NCBI RefSeq assembly: GCF_027924665.1
Contig: NZ_AP027043.1
Coordinates: 434,001-498,000, forward strand
Reading direction: 5' to 3'
Origin: Flavobacterium sp. GSB-24
GTDB taxonomy: Bacteria; Bacteroidota; Bacteroidia; Flavobacteriales; Flavobacteriaceae
Length of the DNA stretch: 64,000 nucleotides
Part shown: in pieces, positions 28,449-36,655 of the stretch
Numbering within the stretch: the stretch's first letter is position 1
Layout of the letters: each line of letters opens with the position of its first letter
Position numbers and translations under genes: made by a program
The notes under the pieces: generated by a model
The model's database searches: none
Seen by the model: the letters and a program-made list of their open reading frames with translations, nothing else
What the model was told of the DNA's origin: nothing

Positions 28449-29156
28449 ATGAAAGATCTTTTTGGAAAAGCGATATTTGATTTCTATACCAATAATTCAC
28501 CTGAAGATATTATTACAGAAACTTCGATTTCTGAAGAAGATGAAATGAGCATTGAATATCTCTTTCGCTCTTATAATGAAATGCCTTTAATTGAACAAAA
28601 AGCATTGCAACTGGCAAAAGGAAAAACACTCGATGTTGGTTGCGGAGCGGGAAGCCATGCCCTCTCACTACAAAATGAACGTAATCTAGATGTAACTGCT
28701 ATCGATATTTCGGAAAAAGCAATCGAAACTTGTCTTCTTAGAGGAATTAAAAATGCTAAAGTTGAAAACATTTTAGATTTTGAAGGTGAAAAATTTGATA
28801 CCATTTTACTTCTAATGAACGGAACTGGAATTTTTGGTAAATTAAAGGACTGCAATAAATATCTTGGAAAATTAAAATCGCTTCTAAATTCTGGCGGACA
28901 AATTTTAATTGACAGCTCCGATATCATTTATATGTTTGATGAGGATGAAGATGGCGGCAAATGGATACCTTCTGAAAATGATTATTATGGAGAACTTGTT
29001 TTTAATTTAAGTTACAAAAACGAAAAAGAAGAAGCTTTTAATTGGTTATATTTAGATTATAACACACTTCAAAATGCTGCGATTGCGAATGGATTAAATT
29101 GTGAGCTGATTCTCGAAGGTGAACATTACGATTATTTAGCTAAACTTTCTATTTAA
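28449..29156 (+). CDS. Class I SAM-dependent methyltransferase
   Basis: A 235-residue methyltransferase. Motif I is TLDVGCGAGSHAL (about residues 60-72), followed by the acidic ribose-binding residue in VTAIDISEKAIETC and motif IV in FDTILLLMNGTGIFG. The N-terminal 55 residues are helical, and the C-terminal part contains YKNEKEEAFNWLYLDYNTLQNAA. The substrate is unknown; the NGTGIFG stretch resembles small-molecule methyltransferases. A TTG at 28437 would add four residues, but the ATG at 28449 is preferred. It is followed 19 bases later by a YfiT-type gene and probably shares its transcript. Confidence 0.85.
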   Translation: MKDLFGKAIFDFYTNNSPEDIITETSISEEDEMSIEYLFRSYNEMPLIEQKALQLAKGKTLDVGCGAGSHALSLQNERNLDVTAIDISEKAIETCLLRGIKNAKVENILDFEGEKFDTILLLMNGTGIFGKLKDCNKYLGKLKSLLNSGGQILIDSSDIIYMFDEDEDGGKWIPSENDYYGELVFNLSYKNEKEEAFNWLYLDYNTLQNAAIANGLNCELILEGEHYDYLAKLSI

Positions 29157-29175
29157 AAAATAAACCAATTAAAAT

Positions 29176-29721
29176 ATGACCGAATTAGATTTAGAAAAAT
29201 TAAAATATCCGATTGGAAAATTTATAGCTCCTAATGATTACTCTGTAACATATCTTTCAGAAAAAATTGAAGAAATAGAAAGTTTCCCAAAGAGATTAAA
29301 AAATGAAACACTTCATTTAACCGACGAACAATTAGACACGCCATATCGTCCAGACGGATGGACAGTGAGACAAGTTATTCATCATTGTGCAGAAAGTCAT
29401 ATGAATTGTTACATTCGAATTAAATGGGCTTTAACAGAAAACAATCCAGTGATTAAAGCTTATGATGAAGTTCTTTGGTCTGAATTGAATGACAATCTAA
29501 CGATGCCAATACAGCCGACACTTGATTTATTGAAAGGACTTCATTTTAGATTAGCTTATATAATGAAAAATTTATCAGAATCTGATTTGGAGAAAACTTT
29601 TGTTCATCCTTCAGATAATTCAGAAAATAAAATCAAAAAGATTATCGGATCATATGCTTGGCATGGAAATCATCATTTAGCACATATTACTAGCTTAAAA
29701 AAATATAAAAACTGGAATTAA
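29176..29721 (+). CDS. YfiT/BstA-type DinB-fold putative metal-dependent transferase
   Basis: A 181-residue four-helix-bundle protein of the DinB superfamily, YfiT branch. It starts with the conserved LKYPIGKFIAP, then YLSEKIEEIESFPKRLKNE, and carries the three metal-binding histidines in GWTVRQVIHHCAESHMN and YAWHGNHHLAHI. In Bacillus the related BstA conjugates bacillithiol to toxins; whether this organism makes bacillithiol cannot be told from the window. Full length for the family. It follows a methyltransferase gene, and a terminator lies at 29764. Confidence 0.88.
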   Translation: MTELDLEKLKYPIGKFIAPNDYSVTYLSEKIEEIESFPKRLKNETLHLTDEQLDTPYRPDGWTVRQVIHHCAESHMNCYIRIKWALTENNPVIKAYDEVLWSELNDNLTMPIQPTLDLLKGLHFRLAYIMKNLSESDLEKTFVHPSDNSENKIKKIIGSYAWHGNHHLAHITSLKKYKNWN

Positions 29722-29763
29722 CAAAATGTATATCATTTATACATTTGTTTACTTCATGTATAC

Positions 29764-29796
29764 AAAAAAGCCTCTTCAAATAAAGAGGCTTTTTTT
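29764..29796. terminator. Bidirectional terminator between yfiT-like gene and queE
   Basis: AAAAAAGCCTCTT (29764-29776) pairs with AAGAGGCTTTTTT (29784-29796 within one base); T runs exist on both strands, between convergent stops at 29721 and 29798. Confidence 0.9.
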
Positions 29797-29797
29797 G

Positions 29798-30430
29798 TTA
29801 TGGTATATTTAAATATTTATGTGTTTGTAATGAAACTCTCCATTTCGGATTATTCATAACATAGTCAACAATAAGAGGAGTCATTTCCTCTTTTTTACTC
29901 CATTCTGGCTGAAGGAATAGGATTGCATCATCATTTACTAATTCTGCCTGCTCTTCCGCAAAGATAAAATCGTGCTTATTATAAATAATCACCTTTAATT
30001 CATGAGCGTTGTCATACACAGTCTGAGTTGGTAATTTATTCTTTTTCGGAGAAAGACAGATCCAATCCCATGTTCCAGATAATTCAAAAGCGCCTGAAGT
30101 TTCTATATGAACTTTTAAGTTTTTTTCTTTTAAGCGTTCTGTCAAAAGCGTCATATCCCAAGATAAAGGCTCACCTCCAGTTACAACAACCGTATCAGCA
30201 TATTTTGCTGCATTTTCAACAATTAAATCAATACTTGTTGGCGGATGAATTGCTGCATTCCAGCTTTCTTTTACATCACACCAATGACATCCCACATCAC
30301 ATCCTCCAATTCTAATAAAATAAGCAGCTCTGCCTGTATGCGCGCCTTCACCTTGAATGGTATAAAATTCCTCCATCAAAGGAAGCATTGCTCCTTTATT
30401 TACTTCTAATTGTATTTCTTTTGGTAACAT
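29798..30430 (-). CDS. queE: 7-carboxy-7-deazaguanine synthase
   Basis: A 210-residue radical SAM enzyme that contracts 6-carboxytetrahydropterin to 7-carboxy-7-deazaguanine, a step in queuosine synthesis. The cluster motif is CDVGCHWC (Cys44, Cys48, Cys51), with the family's FYTIQGEGAHTGRAAYFIRIGGC before it and VTGGEPLSW and HIETSGAFE after it. Length and order match QueE. The gene has its own promoter and shares a terminator with the convergent yfiT-like gene. queA, which acts later in the same pathway, lies at 53403; the other que genes are not in the window. Confidence 0.94.
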   Translation of the reverse strand: MLPKEIQLEVNKGAMLPLMEEFYTIQGEGAHTGRAAYFIRIGGCDVGCHWCDVKESWNAAIHPPTSIDLIVENAAKYADTVVVTGGEPLSWDMTLLTERLKEKNLKVHIETSGAFELSGTWDWICLSPKKNKLPTQTVYDNAHELKVIIYNKHDFIFAEEQAELVNDDAILFLQPEWSKKEEMTPLIVDYVMNNPKWRVSLQTHKYLNIP

Positions 30431-30448
30431 TTTATTATTTTAAGAATG

Positions 30449-30476
30449 CAAAGATAGTCAATAATATACGGAACAA
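30449..30476 (-). promoter_or_regulatory. queE promoter
   Basis: Minus strand: TTG (30474-30476), 17-base spacer, TATCTTTG (30449-30456), 19 bases above the queE start. No preQ1-type aptamer is evident in so short a leader. Confidence 0.65.
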
Positions 30477-30477
30477 A

Positions 30478-30508
30478 AAAACCGATAGTTTATTGAACTA
30501 TCGGTTTT
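30478..30508 (-). terminator. Terminator of the exbB-to-TPR operon
   Basis: AAACCGATAGTT (to 30490) pairs with AACTATCGGTTTT (30496-30508); a T run follows on the minus strand, after the TPR gene stop at 30532. Confidence 0.85.
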
Positions 30509-30531
30509 CTATTTATTTTAAAAAATCTAGA

Positions 30532-32199
30532 TTATTTTAAAGATTTTATTGATTGTGCAGCGTAAGTATTTGCTGGATCTAAAACTAAAGTTTTATTAAA
30601 ATACTCCAAAGCTTTTACTTTATCAGTATTTGCATAAGCAGCTCCGATTGCATTGTAAGCCTCAACGATTTTTTTAGCCGTTGCAGGTTTAGCCACTTCC
30701 TCTGCACCTTTTGCTGTAATTTTAGTTACGTATTCTTCATAGTTTTTGATAATCAAATCATCTTTGTCTAATGCACTATTGATTCTTCCTTTGTACAAAT
30801 AAGCCTCATCGTATGTTGGAGACGCTTCAAGAACTTTATCAAACGTAGCATTTGCTTTTTCTAAAGCAACTTTATCACGGCTTTCTAGAGGTTTACCAGC
30901 ATTACCATAGTAAACAGAAATTCCATAATAAACAGCATCATCTAAATAATTTTTAGATTCTTTATTATTTGCTCCCAGTTCAAAAATAGATGCTGCTTGA
31001 TTATATTGTTTTTTACCAAACAATTCTTTTCCAAAATCAGCAAATTCCTCAACTACTAAAGGCTCTAATTCAATTGCTTTTTTAATATCTGCTAAACCTG
31101 CATCAAACGCAGCTTGATCAATTGTACCATCTGCAGCAGTTCCTTTTTTAATTTTTGCTAACCCTAAGTAGTAATAATCTCTTCCAATTACTTTATTTCC
31201 TGGAGCTTTAATGAAATCCTCGATAGATTTAATAGCTACATCAACGTTCCCATTTTCGTAAGCAGCATATCCTAAATATCTGTAAATTCTAGGATTAACT
31301 TTATCTTGTGCAATCATTTTGTTTGCAACAGTTTCTAACTGTTTGTAATCTTTCACTAAGATTAAGAAATCTGCATGACGCATTTTAGAATCTAGAGAAT
31401 AATCAGTTAAACTTAAATATTTCTCGTAGTTTGTAATTGCATTTTGTAAATTAACTTTAGCAGTAGAAGGTTTATTTCTTGCCCATTTGTAATACGTTTC
31501 AGCAAGTTCTCTGTAAACTGGTCCGTAATTAGCATCTAATGCAATAACTTCATTGAAAGATTTAATTGCCTCATCATATGATTTAGCACCTTTTAATAAA
31601 ACTCCTAACTGCATTTTTGCTCTTAGTAAAGTATTGTCAGCTGTAAAAGCATCACGATAAGCTTTATAAGCATCATTTTGATTATTAGATCCATAATATG
31701 CATCACCAATAGCTAAAAGTGCTTGAGCATTTTGAGGATCAACTAGTAAAGCACGTTTTAAAACGTCAACAGCACTTTTATAATCAGGATTATCAGAATT
31801 CATGTAAGCTCTAGCGATATAAATAAACTCATTTACATCCTTTTTCTTCATGTCTTTAGTTGCTAAAGCAAAATTAGCCTGAGCTGCAGCTGCATTTTTA
31901 GCATCTAAATCTAATTGTCCTAAACCAATGTAGTTTAAGTTTTTCTTATCCGAAGCTTGCAATCCATTATTATAATAGATTTTAGCAGAGTCTACAACAG
32001 ATTGATTTAAATAAACATTCCCTAAAACAAAATTTGCTTCACCATCTGAAGGTTTAGATTTGATGATTGATTTAAGGATTGTTTTTGCCTTATCAAATTG
32101 TTCTGCATCAATCGCTTTTTTTGCTTGGTTGATGTCTTGCGCTGTTGCCGCAGTCGCCGAAGCTACTAATGCAAGACTAAAAATTTTAAATTTATTCAT
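30532..32199 (-). CDS. Exported tetratricopeptide repeat protein
   Basis: A 555-residue periplasmic protein with a signal peptide (KIFSLALVASATAATAQ, cleavage near residue 21) followed almost entirely by TPR units: AEQFDKAKTILKSIIKSKPSDGEANFVLGNVYL, then repeats through PQNAQALLAIGDAYYGSNNQNDAYKAYRDAF, YDEAIKSFNEVIALDANYGPVYRELAETYY, to VKALEYFNKTLVLDPANTYAAQSIKSLK at the end. Such repeats form a protein-binding superhelix. It is the last gene of the exbB-exbD-exbD-tonB operon, 16 bases after the PstS-like gene, so it probably serves as a periplasmic partner or scaffold for that complex. Confidence 0.9.
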   Translation of the reverse strand: MNKFKIFSLALVASATAATAQDINQAKKAIDAEQFDKAKTILKSIIKSKPSDGEANFVLGNVYLNQSVVDSAKIYYNNGLQASDKKNLNYIGLGQLDLDAKNAAAAQANFALATKDMKKKDVNEFIYIARAYMNSDNPDYKSAVDVLKRALLVDPQNAQALLAIGDAYYGSNNQNDAYKAYRDAFTADNTLLRAKMQLGVLLKGAKSYDEAIKSFNEVIALDANYGPVYRELAETYYKWARNKPSTAKVNLQNAITNYEKYLSLTDYSLDSKMRHADFLILVKDYKQLETVANKMIAQDKVNPRIYRYLGYAAYENGNVDVAIKSIEDFIKAPGNKVIGRDYYYLGLAKIKKGTAADGTIDQAAFDAGLADIKKAIELEPLVVEEFADFGKELFGKKQYNQAASIFELGANNKESKNYLDDAVYYGISVYYGNAGKPLESRDKVALEKANATFDKVLEASPTYDEAYLYKGRINSALDKDDLIIKNYEEYVTKITAKGAEEVAKPATAKKIVEAYNAIGAAYANTDKVKALEYFNKTLVLDPANTYAAQSIKSLK

Positions 32200-32215
32200 C
32201 TTTATCGTAATTAAT

Positions 32216-33139
32216 TTATTCGTTATCTTTTATAATTTCATTCCTTATTTTAAGTTTACGCCCAGGAGTCTTGTATGGCAATAATCCTGACTTCAAAACT
32301 ATACGTTGACCAATATCTCCGGCTACAAATGAAGCAAATCCCATTCCTAAACCTGAATAGCCTTGACAATTGATAATAAACAAATCACGTGCCAAAGGAT
32401 ATTTACCTAATGCTAAGTCATCTTGAGTCGGACTATAATATTTATCACTATTTAATCCTTTTACACTTAAAACATTTATTTTCTTGATGACCTCCGTCAT
32501 ATCAGGTGTCGGCTGATACAACCAGTTAACACCAATAACACCCACCATTCCCTCATTCTCAGAAACAAATTTGATTACTTCATTATTTGTTTTAAAAGAA
32601 AAAACTCCTGTCTTAGGAACCTCATTAACTTTCGCTAATTCTTTCATATAGCGAACTGTACTTGAATTAGGATTATCAAAAACTAATCCCCTTATTTTAG
32701 AATCTGGCTTTCCTTGTATAAAATCGATTACACTTTTCAACGCAATTAGTGTATCATTATTGTTTTTGCTGGAAATAAATGCAATCGCATCGTGCGCAAA
32801 AGGTGTGACACGCGGATTAATTTTGCTTTTTTCAAAACGAGCTTTTTCTTCTGTTGTTAAATCTCTGGTCGTTATCGCGACTTTAGCTTTTTGATTCAAC
32901 AAATCATTTATTACTTCTGCTTCTGACTTTGGTTTAACTGTAATTTTTGCATCATAGTAAGTACCTTCAAAAACAGCCACCTGATCATCTACTATTTGTT
33001 TAACTGTTTCATCAACAGCAACATCTAGCGATCCTTTTAAAATGGTTTCTTTTTCAGCTTCATTCTTGCTTTTTTGGTTACACATGGCAAACAAAAAGAC
33101 AAAAATAATCAAACCTAAAGCCTTACTATATTTCAACAT
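32216..33139 (-). CDS. PstS-like phosphate-binding lipoprotein in the TonB operon
   Basis: A 307-residue lipoprotein (signal LGLIIFVFLFAMC, lipid Cys20) with the fold pattern of PstS-type phosphate-binding proteins: VDETVKQIVDDQVAVFEGTY, ISTTRDLTTEE-like sequence (AITTRDLTTEEKARFEKS), TPFAHDAIAFISSKNN, RGLVFDNPNSSTVRYM, GMVGVIGVNWL and YPLARDLFIINCQGYSGLGMGFASFVAGDIGQRIVLKSGLLP. The usual pstC-pstA-pstB genes are absent; instead it sits inside an ExbB/ExbD/TonB operon. It may sense or bind phosphate or another anion for that system. The fold call is good; ligand and role are inference. Confidence 0.85.
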   Translation of the reverse strand: MLKYSKALGLIIFVFLFAMCNQKSKNEAEKETILKGSLDVAVDETVKQIVDDQVAVFEGTYYDAKITVKPKSEAEVINDLLNQKAKVAITTRDLTTEEKARFEKSKINPRVTPFAHDAIAFISSKNNNDTLIALKSVIDFIQGKPDSKIRGLVFDNPNSSTVRYMKELAKVNEVPKTGVFSFKTNNEVIKFVSENEGMVGVIGVNWLYQPTPDMTEVIKKINVLSVKGLNSDKYYSPTQDDLALGKYPLARDLFIINCQGYSGLGMGFASFVAGDIGQRIVLKSGLLPYKTPGRKLKIRNEIIKDNE

Positions 33140-33141
33140 AA

Positions 33142-33372
33142 TTATTCTTCTTTTGAATTAATTAATCTTAAAAATCTTATTCCAGAATATACAATCAATA
33201 ATCCACCGAAAGCATATCTATATTTTGGTTCCATGTTAAGCGGCAGCTTTTTCCAAAACATAATCATTAAACCGAGTACAAGATAAATTAAAAAAAACAG
33301 TATTCCTAAAACAAGAAGAAATCGCTCTTTGAGCGATTTCTTCTGAATATTATTAAGCATATCTTTTAACAT
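33142..33372 (-). CDS. Small two-helix membrane protein
   Basis: A 76-residue protein with two hydrophobic helices (FLLVLGILFFLIYLVLGLMIMFW, about 18-40, and YAFGGLLIVYSGIRFLRLI, about 53-71). I do not recognise a characterised family. Its start overlaps the tonB stop (TAATG), and it lies three bases before the PstS-like gene, so it is co-translated within the operon. It may be a small accessory subunit of the ExbB/ExbD/TonB complex. A start four codons later (MLNNIQ) is possible. Confidence 0.8.
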   Translation of the reverse strand: MLKDMLNNIQKKSLKERFLLVLGILFFLIYLVLGLMIMFWKKLPLNMEPKYRYAFGGLLIVYSGIRFLRLINSKEE

Positions 33373-34175
33373 TATTCTGCAGATTGAATAGTAATAGGTA
33401 GAGAGTATAGTACCCTAACTTTTTTACCATTTTGCTCGCCAGGAGTCCATTTTGGACATTTTTTAAGAACACGAATTGCTTCTGCTCCTGTACCGTAACC
33501 GATATCCCTTAAAACTTTAATGTCGGTTAATGAACCGTCTTTTTCAACTACAAACGTAACGTAAACTTTACCTTTAAGACCCTCTTCTTCTGGAGTTTTG
33601 TAATTGTTTCCTACGAATTTGTAGAATTTATCAATTCCTCCTGGAAAATCTGGTTTTACTTCGATACCTGCTGTATTATATACAGTATTATCTTCTTGTA
33701 CAACCTCTGATACTGGTCCTTTGCCAACTGGTTCATCAACAGTTAAAACTGCATCTGGATCTCCTTTGATAGTTTCAGCACCAACTTTTTTGTCTTTCAA
33801 ATCCACAATTTTTGGTGGATCTTCAGTAACTTCCTCTGCCTTCGCAACCACTGGTTTTACGAATTTCACTTGATCCACTTTTGGTGGAGGTGGCGGAGGT
33901 GGTGGTGTATTTGGTTTAATTTCCTCTTTTTTCTTTGGAGGTAATTTTACCGTTGCAATCTTAATATCGTTGTTTACTTCCTCTTCAGAAGAATCAGGTA
34001 AGAAACTTGCAATAAGAGGGGCAGCAACTGCGAAGCTAAAAATAAGTGAACCGATCACAAGTGCTTTCACAGTTGTTTTACCGTTCGATTTTCTCAGCTC
34101 GTATGCTCCATATATCTTATTACGTCCTTCGAATACGATATCAAGCCACTGATTTTTTATAATATCTAATTTCAT
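33372..34175 (-). CDS. tonB: Energy transducer TonB
   Basis: A 267-residue TonB protein. The cytosolic N-terminus DIIKNQWLDIVFEGRNKIYGAYELRKSNGKT is typical of Bacteroidota TonBs; a helix follows at about 35-57 (ALVIGSLIFSFAVAAPLIASF). The periplasmic linker is rich in Pro and Lys (VKLPPKKKEEIKPNTPPPPPPPPK), and the C-terminal domain is DFPGGIDKFYKFVGNNYKTPEEEGLKGKVYVTFVVEKDGSLTDIKVLRDIGYGTGAEAIRVLKKCPKWTPGEQNGKKVRV. It couples the proton-motive force from ExbBD to outer-membrane receptors. Fourth gene of the operon that begins at 36274. Confidence 0.95.
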   Translation of the reverse strand: MKLDIIKNQWLDIVFEGRNKIYGAYELRKSNGKTTVKALVIGSLIFSFAVAAPLIASFLPDSSEEEVNNDIKIATVKLPPKKKEEIKPNTPPPPPPPPKVDQVKFVKPVVAKAEEVTEDPPKIVDLKDKKVGAETIKGDPDAVLTVDEPVGKGPVSEVVQEDNTVYNTAGIEVKPDFPGGIDKFYKFVGNNYKTPEEEGLKGKVYVTFVVEKDGSLTDIKVLRDIGYGTGAEAIRVLKKCPKWTPGEQNGKKVRVLYSLPITIQSAE

Positions 34176-34214
34176 ATCTCTTGATTTTTAAGTTGATAAA
34201 ACTTAAGATTGCTC

Positions 34215-34775
34215 TTATTTTTTATCTATCAATTTCGTTTCCTCTGGTGAAAACTCAGGAACAATAGCATAAGTATCTACTCCTGAAATTGCCATCTCAT
34301 CCAATATATCAACCAAATTACGGTAATTTGATTTTTTAGTTGGTTTAATGATCACAATGATACCGTTTTTAGGTTTCCCTAAAGCAGCAGAATAAGCTAA
34401 AACATTCTTTTTTTGTTTTAATAATTCTCTACGAATACCATCTTTACCATAAGTTATGTCTTTTGGTCCTACTTTAGGACTAGCCAATAACCCCATGTAA
34501 TAAACCATTTTATTGTCTCCACCTAACATTACTGTCATAGTACGATTTTCATCCACTTTGGTATCAACTTTCGGTTTATTAGGATCATCGTCTTTATCTG
34601 GCAACGACAAATCCATCGATTGTGGTTTTGACAACGAAGTGGTCAACATAAAGAATGTGATCAATAAGAATGCCAAATCCACCATAGCCGTTAAATCGAC
34701 TTTAGAATTCTGCTTTTTGCTTCTTACTTTACCACCTTTACCACCGCCACCGTCGCCGGTATTTAATTCAGCCAT
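34215..34775 (-). CDS. exbD: ExbD-type biopolymer transporter, second copy in operon
   Basis: A 186-residue ExbD/TolR family protein with a Gly/Lys-rich cytosolic start (GDGGGGKGGKVRSKKQNSKVDLTAMVDLAFLLITFFMLTTSLSKP). The Asp of VDLAFLLITFF is the expected proton-path residue. It is longer than classical ExbD (about 140) because of an enlarged periplasmic domain that ends EFSPEETKLIDKK. It follows a first ExbD in the same operon, 19 bases apart; the two may form a mixed dimer inside the ExbB pentamer. Confidence 0.9.
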   Translation of the reverse strand: MAELNTGDGGGGKGGKVRSKKQNSKVDLTAMVDLAFLLITFFMLTTSLSKPQSMDLSLPDKDDDPNKPKVDTKVDENRTMTVMLGGDNKMVYYMGLLASPKVGPKDITYGKDGIRRELLKQKKNVLAYSAALGKPKNGIIVIIKPTKKSNYRNLVDILDEMAISGVDTYAIVPEFSPEETKLIDKK

Positions 34776-34794
34776 TTTAGTGTATATTTTTTAA

Positions 34795-35406
34795 TTAAAA
34801 GTCTTTTCCTCTCGTACCTGTAACTAAGTTAAAGGAATTGATTTTCTGATCTTGCAAAATATCCATAATTTTTTTAATTTTTGGATATTCTTCCTTAGCA
34901 TCTCCTTTAATAGCAATCTGCAATTCTTTATCATCTAAATCAATTGTAGCTCTTCTAGAGATTAAAAGCCATTCTTTTAATTGATTATCTAATGAATCCA
35001 AAGGAATTCCAGGCTGATTTGCTTTGGTTCTGTCCGCCGCTTTCATGTCAATGATTTGCTTTAAACCTGTAACTGGCACACCAAAATCGTCCATTAATGC
35101 AAATTTGGCTTTATCTTCTTCAGAGAAAGTAATACCATATTTTGCACCAATTCCTTCAAGAGTTCTTTTACGAACCTCTCTACCTTTGATGTCAAAAAAT
35201 ACTTTTCCTTTTCCTACTGTAATAATCGCCAAATCTGTATCTGGCAATTTAGTTTGTACAGTAGATGCTGGAGTATCTACAGGAAGTGCTTCTGGCACTT
35301 TAGCAGTAGCGGTCAAAATAAAGAACGTTAGCAAAAGGAATGCAACATCACACATCGCAGTCATATCTGTCGATGTCGACTTTTTTTTCATTTTTATTTT
35401 AGCCAT
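34795..35406 (-). CDS. exbD: ExbD-type biopolymer transporter, first copy in operon
   Basis: A 203-residue ExbD family protein: KIKMKKKSTSTDMTAMCDVAFLLLTFFILTATAKVPEALPVDTPAS holds the cytosolic tail, the membrane helix with the key Asp (CDVAFLLLTFF) and the start of the periplasmic part. The periplasmic domain is enlarged, with VFFDIKGREVRKRTLEGIGAKYGITFSEEDKAKFALMDDFGVP between the helix and the usual fold, which ends QKINSFNLVTGTRGKDF. It lies 43 bases after exbB and 19 bases before the second exbD. Confidence 0.9.
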   Translation of the reverse strand: MAKIKMKKKSTSTDMTAMCDVAFLLLTFFILTATAKVPEALPVDTPASTVQTKLPDTDLAIITVGKGKVFFDIKGREVRKRTLEGIGAKYGITFSEEDKAKFALMDDFGVPVTGLKQIIDMKAADRTKANQPGIPLDSLDNQLKEWLLISRRATIDLDDKELQIAIKGDAKEEYPKIKKIMDILQDQKINSFNLVTGTRGKDF

Positions 35407-35449
35407 TATCTTTTTATTTTATTTTTTTGATATAAATATCAAAAATTAA

Positions 35450-36274
35450 TTATTGTCTTAAACTTCCTCTGAATTTTCTGTAAGTATTAACGATTGTAGT
35501 ACCAGCCTCATCGATAGAGTAAGTTAAATCGTCAATTTTAGCAGTAAAGAAGTTGTAAGAAACAATTGCTAAGATAGAAGTAGAGATACCTGTTGCAGTG
35601 TTGATAAGTGCCTCAGAAATACCTGTTGCAAGAGCAGCTTGGTCAGGAGTACCAGCAGAAGCTAACGCACCAAACGCTTTAATCATACCAGATACAGTTC
35701 CTAATAATCCTCCTAATGTACCTAAAGATACTAAAGTAGAGATAATAGTCATGTTTTTCTCTAACATTGGCATTTCTAATGAAGTTGCCTCTTCAATTTC
35801 TTTGTGGATTACTTCTGAAGCTTCTTCGCTGTTGAATCCTTCTTTTTTAACATCTTGGTATTTTACCAAAGCAGATTTAATTGCGTTTGCAACTGAACCT
35901 TGTTGTTTGTCACATGAAGCGATAGCAGCTTCGATGTTTCCTTCTTTAATACTACCTTGAACACTTTTCATGAATTTGTCAAGATTAGTTTTTCCAGCAG
36001 CTTTACCGATAACAATAAATCTTTCAATAGAAAAAACAACAACCATTAAAAACATACCTAATAATACTGGTACGATGAAACCTCCTTTATATACTTGTCC
36101 TAATGTATTGATTGGATGTCCTGTTTCTGGATTACCTCCTTCGAAGTTAGCAGAATCCCCCATGATTACTTTCCAAATAAACACCCCTACTAAGATACAC
36201 GCTACAATAATGATTCCTGTAATCATTCCTCCCCCATTTGAAGTGCTTTCTTTTTTAACTTTAACGTTTGCCAT
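35450..36274 (-). CDS. exbB: MotA/TolQ/ExbB proton channel protein
   Basis: A 274-residue channel protein with an extra N-terminal helix (GGMITGIIIVACILVGVFIWKVIMG), then GGFIVPVLLGMFLMVVVFSIERFIVI, a cytosolic loop, and the conserved pair ISTLVSLGTLGGLLGTVSGMIKAFGALASAG and ALINTATGISTSILAIVSYNFFTAKID. It is the first gene of a seven-gene operon with two exbD genes, tonB, a small membrane protein, a PstS-like lipoprotein and a TPR protein. It provides the proton channel for that TonB. Confidence 0.95.
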   Translation of the reverse strand: MANVKVKKESTSNGGGMITGIIIVACILVGVFIWKVIMGDSANFEGGNPETGHPINTLGQVYKGGFIVPVLLGMFLMVVVFSIERFIVIGKAAGKTNLDKFMKSVQGSIKEGNIEAAIASCDKQQGSVANAIKSALVKYQDVKKEGFNSEEASEVIHKEIEEATSLEMPMLEKNMTIISTLVSLGTLGGLLGTVSGMIKAFGALASAGTPDQAALATGISEALINTATGISTSILAIVSYNFFTAKIDDLTYSIDEAGTTIVNTYRKFRGSLRQ

Positions 36275-36338
36275 TTTTTTTAATTTTAATAGTTTTAAAT
36301 AATTTTTATTTTTTAGTTATATTTAACTTGTAGAGGAG

Positions 36339-36346
36339 CAAATTTA
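36339..36346 (-). promoter_or_regulatory. Candidate -7 box for the exbB operon
   Basis: Minus-strand TAAATTTG matches TAnnTTTG 65 bases above exbB, followed by CTCC. No TTG lies 17-23 bases upstream (the region is T-rich), so the promoter is incomplete by consensus. The whole spacer 36275-36655 is AT-rich with no other feature seen. Confidence 0.4.
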
Positions 36347-36655
36347 TACGTTTAGTTTAAATAAAAAAACTTTTTTTAATTTTATTGACCGAAATTTAAC
36401 TTCAATTTAAAAAATATCTCATTAAATTGCCACCATCATTTTTTAGATAAAACAAAAAAAAGGTAGATAATTAGAAAAATTACAACGTTTTAGTAAATAT
36501 TCAAAGATTCCATTGATATCTTCTTAAAAAGCTGCGAATTTTTTTTTTATTAAATTTTCAATCAAAAAAAGCTTTTTCTTACTAAAAAAAACCACAATAA
36601 AAATGCCCAAAAACAAAGCAATACTCATATAACCATCTAAATTACAAATAAAAAC

